DNA of 64,000 nucleotides from Elusimicrobiota bacterium (GTDB lineage Bacteria; Elusimicrobiota; Elusimicrobia; FEN-1173): NCBI GenBank assembly GCA_016722575.1, contig JADKIY010000006.1:372001-436000 (forward strand), read 5' to 3'. How positions within the stretch are numbered: the stretch's first letter is position 1; every line of letters starts with the position of its first letter. A model generated the notes under the pieces. That model had not been told where the DNA came from and searched no databases. It was given only the letters and a program-made list of their open reading frames with translations. Of the stretch, positions 1 to 6,162 are shown piece after piece. A program made the translations under genes and the position numbers.

Positions 1-1
1 G

Positions 2-598
2 GGTGGTAATGGGCAAGCGTCACACGGATGGGGTGCCTCTGGGACCTATTACTTCAGGCAAGATGAGTATCAGGTGGGGGCAGGTGCTGGATGGTTTGGG
101 ATGAACGCCAATGCCGGTTATTCCAGCTTCGGCGACGGCAGCTGGAGCTATGGCGGAGGCTGGGCTCAATTCAATGCCACTTACAACGAGGGTTCGAAGA
201 GTTGGAGTTACTTTTACACCCTCGACACCAAGGATTGGAAGGGAAAATATCGGAATGAACAGAAGCGCAGTGAGCAAAACGGCGGCAATGGTTACGGGCC
301 GATTATGGAGAACCCCCTTGCGCGTGGTTTTTTCAAAGGGATGGATTGGATCGCGACGGTGACGACGGGCAGGAATGCGGCCGATGTGCATGATTCACAG
401 TATGGAAACCCAAGTGTCACTAAAGGAAAAGCTGATTTCGGATTGATGACGAATATGGCGACGGGATCTATTTCCGCCATGCCGTACCCGAACGGCTTCT
501 TCAATACCGCCGTTGGGCTGGCGCTCAGCCCGGTCTACTATATGGCCGTTGGTCTTGGCGGGGAACCGGCGCGTCGCGCCGCACTGGGAGATAGGTGA
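2..598 (+). CDS. C-terminal part of an RHS-like or polymorphic toxin protein (5' end outside window)
   Basis: The frame is open from the first bases of the window, so the gene starts upstream. The visible 198 residues begin with a Gly/Tyr/Trp-rich stretch of the kind seen in secreted repeat proteins, then a more polar region, then a hydrophobic Gly-rich end. A motif reading A-A-D-V-H-D-S-Q-Y-G (HD at 389-394), followed by an Ala-Asp pair at 431-436, resembles the HD..Y / AD arrangement of phospholipase A2-like folds. This is a weak resemblance only. The stop overlaps the start region of the next gene, a toxin-partner style of coupling. No RHS core is visible, so RHS membership is inferred from context. 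Confidence 0.5.
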   Translation, partial: GGNGQASHGWGASGTYYFRQDEYQVGAGAGWFGMNANAGYSSFGDGSWSYGGGWAQFNATYNEGSKSWSYFYTLDTKDWKGKYRNEQKRSEQNGGNGYGPIMENPLARGFFKGMDWIATVTTGRNAADVHDSQYGNPSVTKGKADFGLMTNMATGSISAMPYPNGFFNTAVGLALSPVYYMAVGLGGEPARRAALGDR

Positions 599-603
599 CC
601 TTT

Positions 604-1488
604 ATGAAAAATATTTCTCGTTTTGTTTTTCCCATTGGGCTTTATTGCCTTTCTGGATGCTCGGTTTTCCGTCAACAAGTAGAGAAGAAGATTGTTTCTT
701 GGTGGATTCCTAGAGATCAGGTGGATGTTGTGAAAAGCATAATATTAAGCGAAGGATATGAAAGAGTAACGAGAGAAGATTATCCCTATAAAGGCGCTTT
801 TGTCACCCAATACTCCAAGAAAAATTATACGGGAAAAGGGGAATTTGAAACCAGGATATATCTTAATTTCAGGGCAGACGCCCCCAACTCTTACTACAGG
901 AATTTCGGCCTTTTAGTCCATGGAGCGGAATACAAGAGCACACCGGAAATCGATACTGAGATAAACCGAATGGAGTTGTTGCTCTATGAAAAGCTCGTCG
1001 AAGTTTCCGGAAAAGAGAATGTGAAGCGGGGGAAGAAGGAAATCTATGGCCGTGGTTCGATCTTGGAAGCTTACCAGAAGAAAGGCAAAGAGGTGCCGAA
1101 AGTCGTCGTCTGGAAGCTGCCCAAGGTGAAAAGGGGGTTGACCACTGAATGGATTCCCCGAGACCAGATGCCGGTCGTCAAGGGTGCGATCCTGGGGGAG
1201 GGGTATCAAAGGACCGGCGATGAAAACGTCCTTTACGAGGATCACAACATTGTGACGGAGTACGCCAAGGACATCCCTGCCGCCGAAAAGACGAGGCACG
1301 TTCGAATCAAATTATCTTTCCAAGAAACCTACGCGCCCCGGGACTATTACGGGGACCTCAGCATCACCCTTTTGAATTTTGAACGGAGCGACATCCCCGA
1401 GGTCAATGCCGAGGTTGGGCGCATGGAGAAAATCCTCCATAAGAAGCTGGCGGAAGTGTCCGGCGAAGAAAACGTGAAAGTCGAATAA
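604..1488 (+). CDS. Lipoprotein with two tandem copies of one unknown domain
   Basis: Unknown 294-residue lipoprotein. ATG at 604 is preferred over an upstream GTG (595) because it starts directly with a signal peptide ending in the lipobox L-S-G-C (Cys19). Two homologous units follow, each starting W-I-P-R-D-Q and ending in V-S-G-(K/E)-E-N-V-K, offset by about 147 codons (near 709 and 1150). The first copy is AT-rich with AGA/ATA codons, the second is closer to the GC-rich codon use of the chromosome, so the two halves may have different histories. It follows the toxin-like CDS without a gap and could be its immunity or partner protein (inference). Confidence 0.7.
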   Translation: MKNISRFVFPIGLYCLSGCSVFRQQVEKKIVSWWIPRDQVDVVKSIILSEGYERVTREDYPYKGAFVTQYSKKNYTGKGEFETRIYLNFRADAPNSYYRNFGLLVHGAEYKSTPEIDTEINRMELLLYEKLVEVSGKENVKRGKKEIYGRGSILEAYQKKGKEVPKVVVWKLPKVKRGLTTEWIPRDQMPVVKGAILGEGYQRTGDENVLYEDHNIVTEYAKDIPAAEKTRHVRIKLSFQETYAPRDYYGDLSITLLNFERSDIPEVNAEVGRMEKILHKKLAEVSGEENVKVE

Positions 1489-1493
1489 CCTGC

Positions 1494-1615
1494 CAGTTTA
1501 AACGTGACGCCCCTGGCGGTGACGAAGCTGTGCCGGAAGGGCGCTGAAATCGTCGGCGGAAACGGGGAAGCCTTGCTGGGCGAATTATCAATAGTATAAT
1601 AGTTTAGAGCGTCCC
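1494..1615 (+). mobile_element. Solo right-end relic of the RAYT element
   Basis: This 122-bp stretch nearly duplicates 5417-5538, the last 35 or so codons plus the right terminal repeat of the intact RAYT element. I counted only a few substitutions, for example CAGTTTAAACG against CGGTTTAAATG and CTGTGCC against CTTTGCC. The terminal repeat lies at 1588-1615. The transposase frame still ends in L-S-I-V-stop. No left end or remaining transposase is present here, so this is a decayed, 5'-truncated copy. Confidence 0.85.
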
Positions 1616-1752
1616 TAATCTCCTTAAAATGGGGGATGGGATCGGCAACGACTCGGGGTTTCGGGTATTTCACCAGCGCTATTTATGGATATTACGGTGG
1701 TCAGTTATGGCCTAAAATATCCTACTCGGCCTGGCAATCGGAGGAACGCTAA
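1616..1752 (+). pseudogene. Orphan C-terminal tail of a broken toxin-tip gene
   Basis: Directly after the relic transposon end, one frame reads a Gly/Tyr/Trp-rich peptide (containing R-G-F-G-Y-F-T-S-A-I-Y-G-Y-Y-G-G) and stops at TAA 1750-1752, overlapping the ATG of the next gene (TAATG). Composition resembles the tails of the toxin-like products at 2-598 and 3925-4104. I read it as the 3' end of a tip gene whose upstream part was lost at the transposon junction. It is too short for a firm call. Confidence 0.4.
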
Positions 1753-2591
1753 TGAGATTGACGAAGAAGCTCCATGGTGTTTTAGGAGTGTTTTTTGTGT
1801 TTTCCTCGTTGGCTTTCGCTGAGACCTCGACAGAGGCAAAAAAGGAAGTCCCGTTTTTGGGAAATCCGGGATGGACGCCAATACGGTTTTCATACGGCCA
1901 CGCCGATTTTGAAAGCCTTTATTCTTTTCCTAGAAGGCGTTGGGTCTATGGTGTGGATATTGGATCGTTTTGGGTGGTGACCGAGAAGGTCATAGGTTTA
2001 CAGATATGTGCCCCTTTTGGATCTATGGCTTATACCTTAGGGGGCGGGCAATTGGGCCTGTTCAACGGCGCTGGCACCTTGTATGGGGTCCAGTTGGGTC
2101 TTGCTAATGGGGCTGGTGGCGGCAAACCAAATGTTAGGTCGGTTGGTGCTCAGCTTGGGTTTTACAATGCGATGAGTGGAAAAGGTTCTTTTTTGCAAGG
2201 CGGACTTTGGAATCTTGGGGGGGGGAGTGTTAGCGGCCTGCAAGCCGGCTTAGTCAATGTGGGAATTCAGGAACCAGAAAGGAAGATGGTCGGGGTTCAA
2301 AAAAATCCGGAATCCAAATTAATGGATTTCTCTGGAATCCAACTGGGCTTTCTATTTAATTCAGTAAAAACCCTTAAAGGCGCCCAGATGGGGGGGCTGA
2401 ACATTTCAAGGGACTCGACAAAGGGCCTCCAAGTGGGGATTATTAACCGGTCCAATGGGCCGATGATTGGCATTCAGATCGGCCTGGTCAACTGGTGCGG
2501 AACCTTGAAGGGCCTCCAGGTCGGTCTGATCAATCACGTGAAAAACCGAGCCATATTGAAAACGACGCCGCTGATCAACCTGGGTTTTTGA
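1752..2591 (+). CDS. Exported G-x-Q-x-G-x-x-N repeat protein, LA_2272-like
   Basis: 279 residues with a clear signal peptide (basic start, hydrophobic core, cleavage near A-F-A/E-T). From about residue 95 onward it is built of repeats of the type L-x-G-x-Q-x-G-(L/I)-x-N, for example K-G-L-Q-V-G-L-I-N near the end. This pattern is typical of the LA_2272 surface repeat proteins first noted in Leptospira, whose function is unknown. A repeating beta-strand fold in the outer envelope is likely. Its start overlaps the stop of the broken tip tail, so it may be the envelope partner of a lost toxin (inference). Its base composition is more AT-rich than that of the core genome. Confidence 0.65.
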   Translation: MRLTKKLHGVLGVFFVFSSLAFAETSTEAKKEVPFLGNPGWTPIRFSYGHADFESLYSFPRRRWVYGVDIGSFWVVTEKVIGLQICAPFGSMAYTLGGGQLGLFNGAGTLYGVQLGLANGAGGGKPNVRSVGAQLGFYNAMSGKGSFLQGGLWNLGGGSVSGLQAGLVNVGIQEPERKMVGVQKNPESKLMDFSGIQLGFLFNSVKTLKGAQMGGLNISRDSTKGLQVGIINRSNGPMIGIQIGLVNWCGTLKGLQVGLINHVKNRAILKTTPLINLGF

Positions 2592-2760
2592 CGGGCCATG
2601 CGTAACCGGAACGCTGGCCGAATTTCTTTTCGTCCACAAAAACCCGGGGATATTTCCGCTAGGCAATCACAAACCGCCCCTTAAGCGCGGCAACGTTTTC
2701 CCCCACCCGCTGAATTTCCACCTTTTCAATCCGAAAATCATCGAATTCATCAGCGGTGGA
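2592..2760 (-). pseudogene. Possible decayed gene fragment on the minus strand
   Basis: Between the repeat protein and the RHS core, the minus strand reads protein-like sequence (D-D-F-R-I-E-K-V-E-I-Q-R-V-G-E-N-V then A-L-K-G-R-F-V-I-A) ending at a stop at 2661-2659. In the same frame K-Y-P-R-V-F-V-D-E-K-K-F-G follows. The mix of charged and aliphatic residues looks coding, but there is an internal stop and no start. It may be the remains of a gene cut by arrival of the RHS module. Evidence is composition only. Confidence 0.25.
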
Positions 2761-2786
2761 TCAAATACGACAGCGAGAACCGGCCG

Positions 2787-4010
2787 GTGCGGGTGGTGAC
2801 GGTGGAGGGGACGGCGACGGACTATTGGTATGATTACGAGGGGACGCGGGTGAAGAAGACGGTGACGCTCTCCGGGGGGAGCGCGACGAGCACGATCTAC
2901 ATCGGGGACGTGTATGAGAAAACGGGCTCGACGGGGACGGTGCACCTGTTCGCGGGGGGCCAGCGGATCGGGGAACGGACGGGGGGCGTGGTGACGTACA
3001 GCCACGGGGACCACCTGGGGTCGACGAGCCTGAGGACGAACGGGGCGGGGTCGGTGGTGCAGAGGACGCGGTATACGCCCTACGGGAACGTGTATGAAAG
3101 CAGCGGGTCGGTGACGGACGTGGGGTTCACGGGCCACCGGATGGACGGGGACGGGTTGATTTACATGAAGGCGCGGTATTACGACCCGGGCCTGGGCCGG
3201 TTCCTGACGCCGGACTCCATCGTGCAGGACGCCTTTGACCCGCAGACCCTGAACCGGTATACCTATGTCAGGGACAATCCGGTTAATTTGGTTGATCCAA
3301 CTGGGCACAAGTGGCACTGGTGGCGTGAAAAGATGGAGAAACCGGCGCACAAGGTTGTGCGCACCAAGTGGTTTAACTACACAATGGGGACGGTTTGTGT
3401 GGCCGTGGGGGCGGTGGTGTCGTTGGGTGGCAGCCCATGGATCGGTTATGAAATCGCTGCCCTGGGAGGAGGGTATTTCTATTCCAGGGCGGGAGCCAAC
3501 GTCGATGTCCCGGCGCCGGGTTATCCGGTGGCCCAATTCGGGGGCGGCGCTGCTTGGAATAGAAAAGACACTGGAGATATTTCTATCACAGGGATGCCTT
3601 TCCCGACTGTCACCCAACCAGCTCCGGCACGGTCACCGCAATTCTCAATCGAGTTGAGTTTCGGTGGAGAAACAGAGGAGGATGCTCGTCGAAAGGGCGA
3701 GGTGTTAACGCTTGCTGAAGCCGGGTTGGGTGATTACATTTCTGCGGCAGAGAGGACAGCGGCACGAGTTGCCGCACGTATTCGTGATTACGGAAGCGTC
3801 GACGTTAATTTTAATGCTGGAAACGGTGTATTAGGGTTAATGGGAGTCTCTCTGTTACGGGTACCGGTGTTTTGGATGGGTGGGGTGGGAATCGGAGTCG
3901 GAATTTCCGTTGGGCCATCAGTAAACATCGGACAGTCTGCCGCTTGGGCTCACGTTCTCAATATCTGGTGGATCTGCGGTTGGAGGATCGGCATCCGGCG
4001 TTATCAGTAA
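2787..4010 (+). CDS. Orphan RHS core with variable C-terminal tip
   Basis: RHS/YD proteins form a hollow beta-cocoon that encloses a C-terminal toxin. Here only the end of the cocoon exists: YD-type strands (Y-D-S-E-N-R-P-V just upstream in the same frame, Y-W-Y-D-Y-E-G-T-R-V-K-K), then the hallmark core motif G-L-I-Y-M-K-A-R-Y-Y-D-P-G-L-G-R-F-L-T-P-D and N-P-V-N-L-V-D-P-T-G-H. The frame is open back to about 2686 but lacks a full RHS body, so this is a displaced tip cassette. Base composition drops sharply after the D-P-T-G-H codons near 3300, the usual core/tip boundary. GTG at 2787 is nominal. The tip is Gly-rich and hydrophobic, of unknown activity, and probably frameshifted near its end. 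Confidence 0.8.
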   Translation: MRVVTVEGTATDYWYDYEGTRVKKTVTLSGGSATSTIYIGDVYEKTGSTGTVHLFAGGQRIGERTGGVVTYSHGDHLGSTSLRTNGAGSVVQRTRYTPYGNVYESSGSVTDVGFTGHRMDGDGLIYMKARYYDPGLGRFLTPDSIVQDAFDPQTLNRYTYVRDNPVNLVDPTGHKWHWWREKMEKPAHKVVRTKWFNYTMGTVCVAVGAVVSLGGSPWIGYEIAALGGGYFYSRAGANVDVPAPGYPVAQFGGGAAWNRKDTGDISITGMPFPTVTQPAPARSPQFSIELSFGGETEEDARRKGEVLTLAEAGLGDYISAAERTAARVAARIRDYGSVDVNFNAGNGVLGLMGVSLLRVPVFWMGGVGIGVGISVGPSVNIGQSAAWAHVLNIWWICGWRIGIRRYQ

Positions 4011-4104
4011 CGGCGGTAAGAGCGTTGCAGGAAGTGCGGGATGGGGAATGGGTGCCGGTGGGTCCGTCACGATAGGCTACACAAGAGAAATATGGAAGTG
4101 GTGA
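3925..4104 (+). other. Out-of-frame continuation of the RHS tip (probable frameshift)
   Basis: The RHS frame ends at 4010 in a Trp/Arg-rich tail unlike the preceding Gly-rich sequence. The +1 frame, open after a stop at 3922, instead reads a Gly/Ser-rich continuation containing S-G-G-S-A-V-G-G-S-A-S-G-V-I-S-N-G-G and G-W-G-M-G-A-G-G-S-V-T-I-G-Y-T. It stops at TGA 4102-4104, six bases before the next ATG. A one-base indel between about 3925 and 3995 would restore a natural protein. It could be a real inactivating mutation or an assembly error. Confidence 0.6.
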
Positions 4105-4110
4105 TCACAC

Positions 4111-4440
4111 ATGACTAATCCCAATATTGTGCTTTCTGTTTTAGCTGGGATTCTTTTCGTTGCTGTTGTTGGAGGGCTTCTATACCAACAGGGAATTTTC
4201 AAATCCATCAAGGCGGGCCATCCCGACCTGTGGCGCTCCTTGGGGGAGCCGCATCTTGTAAAGAAGAATACGCCGATGAACAATATCGTGTTTTTAAGAT
4301 TCTTGCTCAAAAGTGAGTATAAGGCAATTGCCGATGAGGAGTTGCAGCGCAAGTGTGCCAGGTTCAGAAATTTCCTGATCACGTATGCAGTTGCATTTGT
4401 TTTAACAGTGGGTTACTTTTTGTCCGTCAGTAAGAGATAG
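4111..4440 (+). CDS. Small two-TM membrane protein, UspB-like
   Basis: 109 residues with a hydrophobic segment at each end (about 8-26 and 88-105) and a polar middle. The pattern H-P-D-L-W-R-S-L-G, then L-K-S-E-Y and D-E-E-L-Q-R-K-C-A-R-F-R, followed by the second TM segment matches the layout of universal stress protein B (UspB) and related small membrane proteins. Its place six bases after the restored RHS tip stop suggests it is the tip's immunity protein, acting in the membrane (inference). AT-rich compared with the core genome. Confidence 0.55.
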   Translation: MTNPNIVLSVLAGILFVAVVGGLLYQQGIFKSIKAGHPDLWRSLGEPHLVKKNTPMNNIVFLRFLLKSEYKAIADEELQRKCARFRNFLITYAVAFVLTVGYFLSVSKR

Positions 4441-4458
4441 GAAAGAAGTGGGGATTTG

Positions 4459-4486
4459 GGGACGCTCTAAACAATTATACTATTGA
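4459..4486 (+). repeat. Left terminal inverted repeat of the RAYT element
   Basis: It begins GGGACGCTCTAAAC and ends ACTATTGA. It is the reverse complement of 5511-5538 with a single mismatch (A against T in the middle). Related ends occur at 5511-5538 and 1588-1615. Confidence 0.9.
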
Positions 4487-4517
4487 CAAATGAGGCCCCG
4501 ATTGAGAAGATCGGAAC

Positions 4518-5522
4518 ATGCCGCGTCAAGCGCGATTGGATTTTGAAGGATGCTTTCATCACGTCATTAACCGCGGAATGGAGCGGCGGGAGATATTCCG
4601 GGACGCACAAGACTATGTGAACTTCAGGGATTGCCTGGAACGGTTCACCGTTGAAGACGGAATACGGTGCTATGGTTGGGCGTTGATGCCCAACCATTTT
4701 CATTTGGTGGTGAAGACGGGGAAAGCGCCGCTGTCGGTGTTTATGAGCCGACTGCAGACCTCCTACGCGGGGACGTTCAATCGGCGGCACCGGCGAACGG
4801 GGAAATTGTTTCAAAACCGATATAAATCGATCGTGTGCGACGAGGACGTGTATTTTAAGGAGCTGGTGGCCTACGTGCACCTCAATCCGCTGAGGGCGAA
4901 GATGGTGGAATCTTTAAAAGGGCTTGAAAAGTATGCGTGGAGCGGGCATCGGGCGGTTCTGGGAAAAGAAAAAGCGGCCTGGCAGGATGTGGACGGCGTG
5001 TTGAAGGAATTCGGAGGGAATCCCGGCGAGGCGCGCCGAAGGTACATGGCCTTTTTGGAGGAGCGTCGGGGGGGAAAGGCGGGGTCGTTTTCGGGCGGGG
5101 GCCTGGTGCGGAGCCGGGGCGGCGTGGGGTTGTCTCTCGCGACCGGGGAGGGGGGGAAGGAAGACTACAACACTCGAATATTGGGCGACGGGGCGTTTAT
5201 TCAAAGAATTGAAAGAGCGGCGGGGCCCATCGAACGGCCGTTGAAGAGGCGGGGAAGTCTTAAGGATTTGATGAAAGCGGTGGCGGCGCACGAAGACGTT
5301 CCTTTTGAAGAGGTGACGGCGCCGGGAAAGACGACGGCGCGAGGGAGCCACGCCCGTTCGGTCATTAGTTATCTGGCGGCGACTATGCTTGGCGAGCGGA
5401 AAAACGTTGTGGCGGACGGTTTAAATGTGACGCCCCTGGCGGTGACGAAGCTTTGCCGGAAGGGCGCTGAAATCGTCGGCGGAAACGGGGAAGCCTTGCT
5501 GGGCGAATTATCAATAGTATAA
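4518..5522 (+). CDS. REP-associated tyrosine transposase (RAYT, Y1/IS200-like)
   Basis: 334 residues. The N-terminal Y1 transposase domain (about 1-140) carries the start pattern M-P-R-Q-A-R-L-D, the metal-binding H-x-H (His60, His62 in P-N-H-F-H-L-V-V), F-Q-N-R-Y-K-S and Y-F-K-E-L-V-A-Y-V-H-L-N-P, which holds the candidate nucleophilic Tyr. The C-terminal part (about 240-330) resembles the DnaA-like helix-turn-helix found in many long RAYTs (L-A-A-T-M-L-G, then L-N-V-T-P-L-A-V-T-K). Such enzymes cut and rejoin single-stranded DNA at hairpin ends. The gene appears intact and is flanked by inverted repeats, so the element may be active. Confidence 0.9.
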   Translation: MPRQARLDFEGCFHHVINRGMERREIFRDAQDYVNFRDCLERFTVEDGIRCYGWALMPNHFHLVVKTGKAPLSVFMSRLQTSYAGTFNRRHRRTGKLFQNRYKSIVCDEDVYFKELVAYVHLNPLRAKMVESLKGLEKYAWSGHRAVLGKEKAAWQDVDGVLKEFGGNPGEARRRYMAFLEERRGGKAGSFSGGGLVRSRGGVGLSLATGEGGKEDYNTRILGDGAFIQRIERAAGPIERPLKRRGSLKDLMKAVAAHEDVPFEEVTAPGKTTARGSHARSVISYLAATMLGERKNVVADGLNVTPLAVTKLCRKGAEIVGGNGEALLGELSIV

Positions 5523-5538
5523 TAGTTTAGAGCGTCCC
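5511..5538 (+). repeat. Right terminal inverted repeat of the RAYT element
   Basis: It starts TCAATAGTATAATAG and ends GAGCGTCCC, pairing with 4459-4486. It includes the transposase stop codon (TAA 5520-5522). The same sequence occurs as a solo end at 1588-1615. Confidence 0.9.
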
Positions 5539-5577
5539 TGGTCTCGCTCTTGGGTTTATTGGTTAGAATTCAATTTG

Positions 5578-5651
<74 letters not shown>

Positions 5652-5724
5652 AATTTCACCCGGCCACCGAGGGGTGGGCGGGGCAAAATCGTCGAATCGT
5701 TCACGTTCAAGGGAGATCCTTCGC

Positions 5725-6162
5725 ATGGAAGCCGTCGTTAAACTGCTCGCGGGGTTGGTCATGTTGGCGGTGAGTCTTTCCTACCTTTACCGGCCGGCGT
5801 TCATCCTCAAAGTCAACGAGTTGGCCCGGGGCGTTTTGTTCAACGATTCCTACGTCCTTCATTACCGGCGCCGTTGGGGCATGCCCCTGTTCGTGGCGTC
5901 GATCGTGTTCATCTATTCCGGCCTGGCCAATTTGAAGGTTCAGACGAACAGTCCGGAGGCCGCCTCCTACGGGGAAATGGACGAGGCCTACCGGGCCTTC
6001 TATACCCGACGTTATGTCGACGCGGAACGATTGTGTCGCGGGATCCTTCTTCGGCACCCCCAGGATCCCCACGCGGGGTTTCTGCTCCGCCAAGCGTCCA
6101 AAGCCAAAGAGGACGCGGACGCCCCTCCGATCGATCCCAAGGGAACGCCCCATCGCCCCTAA
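5725..6162 (+). CDS. Small membrane protein with a TPR-like tail
   Basis: 145 residues of unknown function. ATG 5725 follows the purine-rich stretch GGGAGA. Hydrophobic segments lie at about 6-22 and 52-66. After them comes a short soluble tail with the pattern Y-R-A-F-Y-T-R-R-Y-V-D-A-E-R-L-C-R-G-I-L, which looks like one or two tetratricopeptide-type helix pairs. The last 20 residues are Pro/Lys-rich. It precedes the TldD/PmbA gene, whose first ATG lies inside it. Confidence 0.6.
   Translation: MEAVVKLLAGLVMLAVSLSYLYRPAFILKVNELARGVLFNDSYVLHYRRRWGMPLFVASIVFIYSGLANLKVQTNSPEAASYGEMDEAYRAFYTRRYVDAERLCRGILLRHPQDPHAGFLLRQASKAKEDADAPPIDPKGTPHRP

Larger units (their letters stand above)
4459..5538 (+). 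mobile_element. Complete RAYT-type transposon with terminal inverted repeats
   Basis: The element is bounded by 28-bp terminal inverted repeats at 4459-4486 and 5511-5538, identical except for one base, and contains a single tyrosine-transposase gene. The stop codon of the transposase lies inside the right repeat. No convincing target duplication is visible. The right end falls about 40 bp before tRNA-Arg. A truncated second copy of the right end lies at 1494-1615. Confidence 0.85.
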
